Shown here: piece after piece, positions 1 through 7,559 of the stretch
How positions within the stretch are numbered: the first letter of the stretch is position 1
Layout: each line of letters opens with the position of its first letter
Source: Acetobacter cibinongensis
GTDB lineage: Bacteria; Pseudomonadota; Alphaproteobacteria; Acetobacterales; Acetobacteraceae
Assembly (NCBI RefSeq): GCF_000963925.1
Contig: NZ_BAMV01000010.1
Location: forward strand, 62,001 to 126,000
DNA length: 64,000 bases
Direction of reading: 5' to 3'
The notes under the pieces: model-generated
Databases searched by the model: none
The model's input: the letters and a program-made list of their open reading frames with translations, nothing else
Told to the model about the DNA's origin: nothing
Position numbers and translations under genes: made by a program

Positions 1-527
1 CTCCGTATCTGGGCCAGAAAAGCAGCGAGATCCTGCCCACCGACCATCACCAGAACAGGTATCAAGGCAGGCAACAATAATATGTCTGCTATCAGCACCA
101 TATAGCCGTTCAGCGCATAGCGGCCCGGCTGCGCCACCAGTGGCAAAGACAAAAACAAAGACGCCAGAACCAGCACGGCAGAGATCAACAATAGCCCCGG
201 TGCAGGAAAACCCGCTGGCAACAGCATAAACACCGGCACCATACCGCAACCCAGCACGGCAAGCACAAAACCTGCCCGCACAACCCCTGCACCAGCTTTA
301 TGATCCGGCTCAGCAAGGCCCGGACGGGTAAATTGGTGCCGTATTTCCTGCCAACGGCCACTCACCCTGTAGCGGCATTCGCCAGCCATTCGGCCACCCA
401 GCCGTTCAACCCAGCCGGTAAAAAAAGGAGCGGCCACCAGCATCAGCACGGTCTGGCACCCCAATGCGGCAAGGCACAGTAGGCTCCAGCCCCAGGTCAG
501 CACGAAGGAAGATGCAGGCACTGTCAT
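1..527 (-). CDS. hyfC: HyfC/HycD-like membrane subunit (complex I NuoH family), partial
   Basis: This is the N-terminal 175 codons of a leftward gene that runs off the left edge. The translation starts MTVPASSFVLTWGWSLLCLA and has several hydrophobic helices. A polar loop with WQEIRHQFTRP (near residues 59-69) resembles the loop after helix 1 of HyfC/HycD and NuoH proteins, which anchor the hydrophilic arm of group 4 hydrogenases and complex I to the membrane. Its ATG (525-527) overlaps the TGA of the upstream hyfB-like gene as ATGA, so the two are translationally coupled. The catalytic subunits would lie beyond the window, so a hydrogenase activity cannot be claimed. Confidence 0.65.
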   Translation of the reverse strand, partial: MTVPASSFVLTWGWSLLCLAALGCQTVLMLVAAPFFTGWVERLGGRMAGECRYRVSGRWQEIRHQFTRPGLAEPDHKAGAGVVRAGFVLAVLGCGMVPVFMLLPAGFPAPGLLLISAVLVLASLFLSLPLVAQPGRYALNGYMVLIADILLLPALIPVLVMVGGQDLAAFLAQIR

Positions 528-2206
528 TGTCCGACCAACAGCCCAAACAACAGCCCGGCAGCCAGAAAAAGCAGGATCAGCACAAGGCCCTGTGCTTCAC
601 ACCATGCCACACTTCTGAACAGTATAGCCTGCACGTAACGACCACCTGCGGCCGTTTTATCAACAATGGCCCATTCAGAGGGCGTTTGGTTCTGTAAGCC
701 TAGGAAAACCAGAAGCATGGTCCACACCGCTGCCTCTTGCTCCGTGGGCTCAGCTTCTACCGCTTTATCCACCTTTATAAGAGGCGCGCCCTCCTGCCAG
801 CGCTGTCGCGCAGCCTGCAACCTTGGGAAGGGATAAAATTTACACACACGGCCCAAAGCAATAACGCCACCCACACAGACCATCAGCGCGGCCACACTAT
901 AAAGTGGCGTAAAACTCACTGGAGTGTCCGTAAACCAGACGGATAAAGCTTTTGACCACATGAAGTCTCGTGCATCCACGCCAACAAAAAGGTGGTCTTG
1001 TAGCGCTAGCCATGCCCCCGGCAACACAGAAACCACACAGGCTGCCACAAGACAGATAACCGCTGGCAGAAGCGGAAAAAAACCGCTCCGAATACTCTGC
1101 CCAGACAGACGAGCAGAAATGCCCTGCCCGCCCCGAAATGCAGCATATCCCAGCCGTACCAGCCCTAGAATACCCAGTGCCATGAAGCCTGCGGCCCCCA
1201 CCAGCACAAGAATTGTACCCAGAGCCTGTATGGGCGGCGCAGCACGCGTGGCCAGTTCACCCGCGCTCACCAGGCACCACAGGACAGAAAACCCACCCAG
1301 CGGTGGCAGCCCGGAAAGCAGAAGCAAAGCCACGCTCAGCACGGCAAGACCAGCAACGCTGCAAATAAGAGGCGGAAAGCCTGTAGGCTCAGAGCTCCCC
1401 TCCGCATCCTTCTGTGGCTGACAAAGCCACAGCAAAGCCAACATAGCCAGCAATGGTGCCCCCAAGCCAAGTTGGGCAGCCGTTCTAAACTGGTCCATGC
1501 CCTCTAGCGTGGTTGCCAACGCCAAGGCCAATAGTACGACCAAGGCACCAAAACCGGCGCACGCCAACCCTGCGGCAATACGATGAACCTGCTGTGCCCG
1601 CAGTGCCTGCACGCAGCCACCCAATGCAACACAACAGCCACTCAGGATGAGCAGGACCTGAAACACAGGGTGCAGCACACCTGTCTCGGAAAGCAGGCGG
1701 CCCAGCAGAAAAACCCCGATACCGACGGGCACAGTCGCTTCAGGCCCTTTTTGTGCGGAAACTGACCAGCCCAGTAACAAAACCATAAGGCAGAGCAAAG
1801 GTGGGCAAAGAGGGCTGTCCGCAGGAATGCACGCAGGCACAACAGCCGCAGGTAACCAGACACCCTGCCGCCCCTTGCCTGCAAGCAACACCAGAGCTGT
1901 CCCTGCCAACAACCCGAACACCAAGGGCGAGAGCGCCAAAAACGCCAACCCTGCCAGAACGCACGCCATACCCCGGCGGCCCTGGCTCATGATACCGCCA
2001 GCAAATGCCAGCAGGACAAGCATGGGGAGTGTGGGACCATCCAGCCCGAAAACGGGACACCAACTCACAGCACCTTCTACCCGCAATGCGGCGCCCGTTA
2101 CAGCCAGCAAGCCGATAGCTGACCACGCTGCTGCCTGCATTTCCGGCCGCCACGCCTCGGCTTGCCGTAGCAGGCCTTTGGGCAGAATTGCCAGCACAGC
2201 AGCCAC
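524..2206 (-). CDS. hyfB: HyfB-like (NuoL/M/N-related) polytopic membrane subunit, divergent
   Basis: About 560 residues, almost entirely hydrophobic helices. A GLPPLGGF segment in the middle matches the conserved GxPPxxGF region of NuoL/NuoM/HyfB antiporter-like subunits. The C-terminus ends in one more helix, as in HyfB. The partner HyfC-like gene follows with an ATGA overlap. Oddities: it is shorter than E. coli HyfB (about 670 residues), and I do not find the HxWLPxAH-type motif or other charged intramembrane residues that form the proton channel in active family members. The start is uncertain: the listed GTG lies inside a hydrophobic stretch, and the frame stays open to the TAA at 2289-2291 but offers only a CTG there. 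It could be an energy-converting hydrogenase or a complex-I-like module. Confidence 0.55.
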   Translation of the reverse strand: MAAVLAILPKGLLRQAEAWRPEMQAAAWSAIGLLAVTGAALRVEGAVSWCPVFGLDGPTLPMLVLLAFAGGIMSQGRRGMACVLAGLAFLALSPLVFGLLAGTALVLLAGKGRQGVWLPAAVVPACIPADSPLCPPLLCLMVLLLGWSVSAQKGPEATVPVGIGVFLLGRLLSETGVLHPVFQVLLILSGCCVALGGCVQALRAQQVHRIAAGLACAGFGALVVLLALALATTLEGMDQFRTAAQLGLGAPLLAMLALLWLCQPQKDAEGSSEPTGFPPLICSVAGLAVLSVALLLLSGLPPLGGFSVLWCLVSAGELATRAAPPIQALGTILVLVGAAGFMALGILGLVRLGYAAFRGGQGISARLSGQSIRSGFFPLLPAVICLVAACVVSVLPGAWLALQDHLFVGVDARDFMWSKALSVWFTDTPVSFTPLYSVAALMVCVGGVIALGRVCKFYPFPRLQAARQRWQEGAPLIKVDKAVEAEPTEQEAAVWTMLLVFLGLQNQTPSEWAIVDKTAAGGRYVQAILFRSVAWCEAQGLVLILLFLAAGLLFGLLVGQ

Positions 2207-2367
2207 GACAAACAGCGCCAGTAACCCGCAAAGAAGAAAAGAGATGAGAATGGAACCAGCCTCAACACCAAAAAAGACTTGCAGCCTTTAGCAGGAAAAA
2301 CTGCCGGATAACACCACGTCCGGCGCTCTGAAAATCAGGACATTCACTTTATACGCCCCTGATAGCC

Positions 2368-3150
2368 TCAGGACTGGGGAGGTGGCACCTTGCCGCAGCC
2401 TTCTGGCACACTGGCAAACCGTTTGCGCCAGACCCTGCGGCGTGCCTGAACAGGCATGGACAGCATGGAATAACTATTTTTAACAACCTCTATCAAACTC
2501 AGGCTCCCCAGACCGGGGGCGAGCACCTTGCCGGCAATATCCGTCACCTGCCCGAATTGCAGACTGCGGCAGCCCCACTGGGCTGGCAGAAACAAGACCT
2601 CGTCCCTCCGTTCCGTATGCAGCATGGTTTGGTCAAAAATACGGCCTAATGCCCGTGCACCAAAGGCAGGCTCCCGCGCAAAGGGCGTGCGCCTTTGCCG
2701 CAACCGGCCACACCACTGGCTGGGTGTAATAAGGAGCATACGCCCGTCATCCCGCAACACGCGGCTGGCGCCGCGCAGCACTGTCATAGCGTGCGCCTCA
2801 TCCCGGAAGGCATGCAGCAGCACAATCCGGTCAAATGTGTCATCCTGAAAAGGCAGCAGGGCCGGATCTGCACAGAGTATGTTCTCGTAATCCTGATGAG
2901 GGAGTTCCCCTCTCTCCCCATCCAGAACGTAGTCCGGCTGAAGCGCAGACACACATAAGGCTCCTCGCCCCCGCCATGCCTCCAGACAGGGCGTTGCATA
3001 GCCTATACCCAGTATTTTCTGTTGCCTGAGGTCTGGCCAGAACCATTGCAGCCGTTCGCGCAACAACGCCGCGCAGGTGGCCCCCGTGTGCGTACGATAA
3101 AAGCCAGGAACCATGGAGGGCATGACATCATTCATAGCTCTGCCTATCAT
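2368..3150 (-). CDS. class I SAM-dependent methyltransferase (Methyltransf_11-like)
   Basis: A 260-residue cytoplasmic protein. A loose motif I (ILGIGYATP, near residues 46-54) and the sequence LLPFQDDTFDRIVLLHAF (near 98-115) correspond to the SAM-binding strand and the post-motif II region of small-molecule or protein methyltransferases. The substrate cannot be told. It is divergent from gloB, which starts 68 bp to the right, and lies upstream of the hyfB-like gene on the same strand. A second ATG at 3133-3135 has a better ribosome-binding site (AGGCAG about 5 bases upstream), so the protein may start at residue 6. Confidence 0.7.
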   Translation of the reverse strand: MIGRAMNDVMPSMVPGFYRTHTGATCAALLRERLQWFWPDLRQQKILGIGYATPCLEAWRGRGALCVSALQPDYVLDGERGELPHQDYENILCADPALLPFQDDTFDRIVLLHAFRDEAHAMTVLRGASRVLRDDGRMLLITPSQWCGRLRQRRTPFAREPAFGARALGRIFDQTMLHTERRDEVLFLPAQWGCRSLQFGQVTDIAGKVLAPGLGSLSLIEVVKNSYSMLSMPVQARRRVWRKRFASVPEGCGKVPPPQS

Positions 3151-3218
3151 GATCTGAACCCACTACGCCATGACCACACACCTGTGGCCACCCCACGCCT
3201 GCCAAGGAAGTCCCTGCC

Positions 3219-3944
3219 ATGCCCCTATCTATTCGCGCCATTCCCGTTTTGTCAGACAACTATGCGTGGCTCCTGCACGATGAGGCAACAGGGCAAACCG
3301 CCATTGTTGACCCCGGAGAAGCAGCCCCGATACAGAAGACCTTAAAAGAACTGGGGCTGGGCCTGGACCTCATTTTACTGACCCACCACCACTCGGACCA
3401 TATTGACGGTGCCCGAACCCTGCGGGACACTTACAAATCCCGCATTGTCGGCCCGAAGGCAGATGTGCACCGCCTTCCCCCCTTAGATCAGGCTGTGGAG
3501 GACGGGGACACGCTGGCTCTTGGCAACAGCACAGCACAGGTCCTTGCTGTGCCCGGCCATACCAGCGGGCATATTGCCTACTATTTCACAGCTCCACCGG
3601 CTCTGTTCTGTGGTGACACACTGTTCAGTCTGGGGTGTGGCCGCCTATTTGAAGGCACGCCTGAGCAGATGTTCACAAGCCTGCACCGTTTTGACACTCT
3701 GCCTGACGAAACGCTGGTCTGCTGTGGGCACGAATATACGCTTGGCAATGCCGCTTTTGCTTTACATGCAGACCCGCATAATACTGCCCTGCAAGCCCGC
3801 GTAAAAGACGTAAAAGCCCTCCGTGCAGCAGGCCAGCCAACCCTCCCCTCCACTTTGGGGCTTGAGCGGCAGACAAACCCCTTCCTGCGCGCCAAAAACA
3901 GCGTGGAGTTTGCTAAATTACGCCGGGAAAAAGACACCTTCTAA
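3219..3944 (+). CDS. gloB: hydroxyacylglutathione hydrolase (glyoxalase II)
   Basis: This enzyme hydrolyses S-D-lactoylglutathione to D-lactate and glutathione, the second step of methylglyoxal detoxification. The 241-residue protein carries the metallo-beta-lactamase motif THHHSDH (residues 55-61), with further metal ligands expected at H114 (PGHTSGH), D133 (CGDTLF) and H171 (CCGHEY). The C-terminus TNPFLRAKNSVEFAKLRREKDTF is the usual glyoxalase II tail that contacts glutathione. Length is close to the family norm. The D-lactate produced could be used by the Dld enzyme encoded near 54 kb in this window. Confidence 0.93.
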   Translation: MPLSIRAIPVLSDNYAWLLHDEATGQTAIVDPGEAAPIQKTLKELGLGLDLILLTHHHSDHIDGARTLRDTYKSRIVGPKADVHRLPPLDQAVEDGDTLALGNSTAQVLAVPGHTSGHIAYYFTAPPALFCGDTLFSLGCGRLFEGTPEQMFTSLHRFDTLPDETLVCCGHEYTLGNAAFALHADPHNTALQARVKDVKALRAAGQPTLPSTLGLERQTNPFLRAKNSVEFAKLRREKDTF

Positions 3945-4096
3945 AACGCTCGCACCAGCAAGTACGCCATACCCCCGGCCATGATGAGAGATTACCCTGA
4001 GGTTAAGGGCTGTTAGCCAGAGAGCTTCTGGTTATTCCCCCGCACATCTTATAAGCTTTCCGAAACAATTTTTCAGAATAGACTGAGCTTACCGTA

Positions 4097-5104
4097 ATGT
4101 CTGACCTACCCCGCCTTTCTGTCACAAGCTCTTTGCCTGCTGTTCTGGCCGTTGATGGCGGCGGCACCAAAACAGCCGCTATTCGGGTGGGACAGGACGG
4201 ACGCATACAGGACTTCAGGGTAACAGGCGGTAGCAACCCGTTTGATCAACCCGCCTGGCGCGATGTGCTGGCTGATCTGGTCACCCCCATACGCGCCGGT
4301 ATTCAGGCCTCAGCATTCGGGCTTGCTGGCTATGGTGAAAACCGGGCCATGGGCCAGCACATCCAAACTCATCTCCAAAGCCTGTGCCCTGATGCGCCCT
4401 TAAGCATTAGTAATGATGTGGATATGGCCTGCGGTGGTGCGTTTGCAGGCGGAGCGGGTGTTCTGCTGCTTTCGGGCACGGGGTCCATTGCCTGGGCGCA
4501 AAATGCCGAGGGACGCTCCCAACGGGTTGGCGGGTGGGGCAGCGTGTTTGGTGATGAAGGCAGTGCTTACTGGTTAGGCCGTATGGCTCTGGAACATTTG
4601 TGCCAGGCGCTGGATGGCCGCCGACCAGAAGCCGCCGAATTTGCCCAAAGGCTCTGCACCCACATGGACTGGCCGACCACCAACCCGGAAGCGATGGACG
4701 CGTTGCTAGGATGGCATGCAGAACAAAAGCACCCCCGTTCTGCTGTTGCCCAGTGCGCACGCCTTGTTGACAGCATGGCGGAGGAAGGTTGCCAGCACGC
4801 ACGTTTTCTTCTGACGCAAGCCGCCACGGAACTGGCACGGTCCATACAAACCGCACGCGCTTTCTTTCCTACGGAAACACTGCCATGGAGTTACGCTGGT
4901 AGCGTATTCAACAGCCGCAGCGTTCTTGCTGACCTAACAGCTGTATGCGGCGCACCGCAGGCTCCGGTTCTCCCCCCTTTGGGCGGTGGTATTCTGCGTG
5001 CCGCCCGCTCGGCTGGATGGGCGGTGACAACAGGCTGGATTGCCACAGTGGCACAACAGTTCGCGCTCCTTGCCTCCTCCTCTCCTGCGAAGGGAGCGGC
5101 ATAA
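4097..5104 (+). CDS. nagK: N-acetylglucosamine (possibly also MurNAc) kinase, BadF/BadG family
   Basis: A 335-residue sugar kinase of the BadF/BadG/BcrA/BcrD ATPase family. The N-terminal phosphate-1 loop is VLAVDGGGTKTAAIRVG (near residues 16-32), the catalytic-Asp region is ISNDVDMACGGAF, and LLLSGTGSIAW is the phosphate-2/glycine loop. It should phosphorylate GlcNAc to GlcNAc-6-P for NagA. The same family includes MurK of Clostridium, which phosphorylates both GlcNAc and MurNAc. Since murQ lies in this locus and no AnmK or MurP PTS is seen, a dual role is plausible but inferred. The nagP ATG follows the TAA directly, indicating an operon. Confidence 0.8.
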   Translation: MSDLPRLSVTSSLPAVLAVDGGGTKTAAIRVGQDGRIQDFRVTGGSNPFDQPAWRDVLADLVTPIRAGIQASAFGLAGYGENRAMGQHIQTHLQSLCPDAPLSISNDVDMACGGAFAGGAGVLLLSGTGSIAWAQNAEGRSQRVGGWGSVFGDEGSAYWLGRMALEHLCQALDGRRPEAAEFAQRLCTHMDWPTTNPEAMDALLGWHAEQKHPRSAVAQCARLVDSMAEEGCQHARFLLTQAATELARSIQTARAFFPTETLPWSYAGSVFNSRSVLADLTAVCGAPQAPVLPPLGGGILRAARSAGWAVTTGWIATVAQQFALLASSSPAKGAA

Positions 5105-6409
5105 ATGGAACCCTCACCACCCTCGCAAGCTGCTGGTTCAAAACCTGATTTATGTCCGGCAGGGTCCTATGGCTGGACACCGTTGGCACTAACCGCTCTT
5201 TTGTTTTTTGTAATCGGTTTTGTAACCTGGTTGAACGGCCCTCTTATCTCCTTTGTCAGGGTTTCGTTTTCTCTTGATGATAAAGCGGCCTTTCTTATTC
5301 CGCTTGTTTTTTACTTCTCTTATTTTCTGTTTGCCATCCCATCCTCATGGATCGTGCAGTGCATCGGGTTGAAACGAAGCCTCTCGGTTGCCCTTGGCAT
5401 CATGGCGCTGGGCATGGCGTGCACGGGGCAATTCATGGCCACAGGTTTGTATCACGGTGCCCTTGCGGGCCTGCTGAGTGTGGGGAGCGGGCTTGCCCTG
5501 CTGCAAACTGCTGTTAACTCCTATGTCAGTTTTCTAGGCCCGCTGCATAAAGCCGCCCAGCGCATTGCCATTATGGGTATTTGCAACAAATTTGCGGGTA
5601 TTCTGGCCCCTATCACGCTTGCTTATTTTGTTATGGGTTCCATTCAGGATGTTGCCGTTCATGCCAACCAGATGACAGACCCCATAGCCCGCGCAGCCCT
5701 CCTCCACCAATTTGTTCAGAGCATTTACTGGCCTTATCTTGCCATGGCGCTGTTTATGGTGCTGACAGCCATTGCGGTCAGCCTCTCCAGCCTGCCAGAT
5801 ATTCATGCTCCGGAAAAATCTGGCGCGTCCACGCGGGCCGATACCCACTCAAAGTTTGTGACTATCGTCACCTCGCCGCGCATTCTGTGCGGTATCATCG
5901 CCATGTTTTTATATGTGGGGGTAGAAGTTCTGGCCGGGGATGCCATTGGAACCTACGCGCAGGATCTTGGCCTCTCCCTGAACCAAACACGATTTTTCAC
6001 TGCACTCACTTTAACAGGTATGCTCGTGGGTTATTGTTTGGGCATGCTGTGCACACCCCGCTTCTGCTCGCAGGAACGCTACACTCTGTATTGCTGCATA
6101 GCCGGAGGGTTTTTAAGCCTGATGGCTTTTGTGGCGCATGGATATGGGGCCGTGCTGTGCCTGGCCCTTCTTGGCGTTGCCAATGCCATGATTTTTCCTG
6201 GCCTGTTTCCTACGGTGCTTAAAAATACGGGGGCTCTTGCCCCGCTCGTCTCGGCACTTCTTGTCATGGCCTATTGCGGTGGCGGGGTGCTGCCACAGCT
6301 TTTCGTCTGGCTTAAAACCATATTTGGTTTTCAAGGTGTTTTCACAAGCCTGACTTTATATGGCTACGGGTTTATAGCGCTTTATATGCGCAGCAACCCT
6401 GCCCGATAA
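5105..6409 (+). CDS. nagP: MFS sugar transporter, NagP/FucP-like (GlcNAc permease)
   Basis: A 434-residue, 12-helix major facilitator of the fucose/glucose-galactose proton symporter (FHS) family. Typical features are the N-terminal GFVTWLNGPLISFVR and FFFSYFLFAIPSSW-like segment, and the NSYVSFLGP and ICNKFAGILAP segments in helices 4-5. Between nagK (stop codon touching its start) and nagA, it is best read as the inner-membrane GlcNAc importer, like NagP of Shewanella and Xanthomonas. The ribosome site AAGGGAG lies about 10 bases before the ATG, inside the end of nagK. The substrate is assigned from context. Confidence 0.8.
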   Translation: MEPSPPSQAAGSKPDLCPAGSYGWTPLALTALLFFVIGFVTWLNGPLISFVRVSFSLDDKAAFLIPLVFYFSYFLFAIPSSWIVQCIGLKRSLSVALGIMALGMACTGQFMATGLYHGALAGLLSVGSGLALLQTAVNSYVSFLGPLHKAAQRIAIMGICNKFAGILAPITLAYFVMGSIQDVAVHANQMTDPIARAALLHQFVQSIYWPYLAMALFMVLTAIAVSLSSLPDIHAPEKSGASTRADTHSKFVTIVTSPRILCGIIAMFLYVGVEVLAGDAIGTYAQDLGLSLNQTRFFTALTLTGMLVGYCLGMLCTPRFCSQERYTLYCCIAGGFLSLMAFVAHGYGAVLCLALLGVANAMIFPGLFPTVLKNTGALAPLVSALLVMAYCGGGVLPQLFVWLKTIFGFQGVFTSLTLYGYGFIALYMRSNPAR

Positions 6410-6437
6410 CGTTTGAAACAAGTAAAGACCTTCGACC

Positions 6438-7541
6438 ATGCATACTCTTAGCGGCCACCTTGTCCTGCCTGACCGTATCCTCTCAGGTTCTCTCACATTC
6501 TCCAGCACCATTCACACTGTTGCTGAAAACCCGAATGTACCCGACCGCTATATCCTGCCCGGCTTTATTGATGGCCACGTGCATGGTGGCAACGGAGCAG
6601 ACACGATGGATGGAGTTGAGGCCATCCATACCCTTTCCAAATTTCACGCCTCGCATGGCACCACAACCATTCTCCCCACCACCATTACACGCCCGTGGGC
6701 AGATGTTATGGACGCGTTACGGGCCGTGGCCGAGGTAGTGCGCACCCAAATTTCAAATGGCCCCGTGGTGCATGGCGCTCATCTGGAAGGGCCATTTGTC
6801 AGCCCGCACAAGCTGGGTGCCCAACCCCCGTATGCAATTGCCCCTACGTCTGACCGCGTTACGGAAGCTCTGTCTACAGGCTGCGTTAAAGTTGTGACAC
6901 TCGCCCCCGAGCTCCCTTACGCTGAAGATGCCATAAACCAGTTTGTGGCCGCCAATGTGCGTGTGAGTATCGGGCACACTGTTGCCAGTTACGAGCAGAC
7001 AGAAAAAGCAGTCTGTCAGGTCTGTGCGGCTGGCGGCATTGCCGGGGCCACACATCTGTTCAACGCCATGGCTCCCATCAGCAGCCGCAAACCCGGCCCC
7101 GTGACGGCCCTTATGTGCAGCGATGCCTATGCTGAAATGATTTTTGATACACACCATGTACACCCCGCCACATTCCGGCTTGCGCACAAGGTTATGGAAA
7201 ACAGGCTCCTGTTTGTAACAGACGCCATGCGCGCAACCGGCATGCCAGAAGGCCCAAGCCAGTTAGGCGGTCAGGACGTTATTGTTAAAGACGGCGCAGT
7301 CCGCCTGCCGGATGGCAGCCTTGCTGGCAGTGTGCTGACCTTGGATGTTGCACTCCGCAACGCCCTACAGGCCGGTACGCCACTCATACAAGCAGCCGCT
7401 TTGCTCAGCCAGAACCCCGCCCGCTACCTTGGCCTGACAGACCGAGGCACCCTGGAAGTTGGCAAACGCGCTGACTACGTTGTGATGGATAGTGCATTCA
7501 TAGTGCAGGAAGTATGGGTTGGCGGGCAGCGCATTCACTAA
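6438..7541 (+). CDS. nagA: N-acetylglucosamine-6-phosphate deacetylase
   Basis: Removes the acetyl group from GlcNAc-6-P to give glucosamine-6-P for NagB. The 367-residue amidohydrolase has the metal-binding HVHGG motif (near residues 47-51), HLEGPF (near 118-123, metal-binding Glu), IGHTVASYEQ, THLFNAM and the catalytic Asp in FVTDAMRATG. It ends with the usual PARYLGLTDRGTLEVGKRADYVVMD barrel-sandwich segment. It is the third gene of nagK-nagP-nagA, 28 bp after nagP, and converges with the S9 peptidase gene 18 bp away. Confidence 0.93.
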   Translation: MHTLSGHLVLPDRILSGSLTFSSTIHTVAENPNVPDRYILPGFIDGHVHGGNGADTMDGVEAIHTLSKFHASHGTTTILPTTITRPWADVMDALRAVAEVVRTQISNGPVVHGAHLEGPFVSPHKLGAQPPYAIAPTSDRVTEALSTGCVKVVTLAPELPYAEDAINQFVAANVRVSIGHTVASYEQTEKAVCQVCAAGGIAGATHLFNAMAPISSRKPGPVTALMCSDAYAEMIFDTHHVHPATFRLAHKVMENRLLFVTDAMRATGMPEGPSQLGGQDVIVKDGAVRLPDGSLAGSVLTLDVALRNALQAGTPLIQAAALLSQNPARYLGLTDRGTLEVGKRADYVVMDSAFIVQEVWVGGQRIH

Positions 7542-7559
7542 TACGCCACCCATCTTCTC

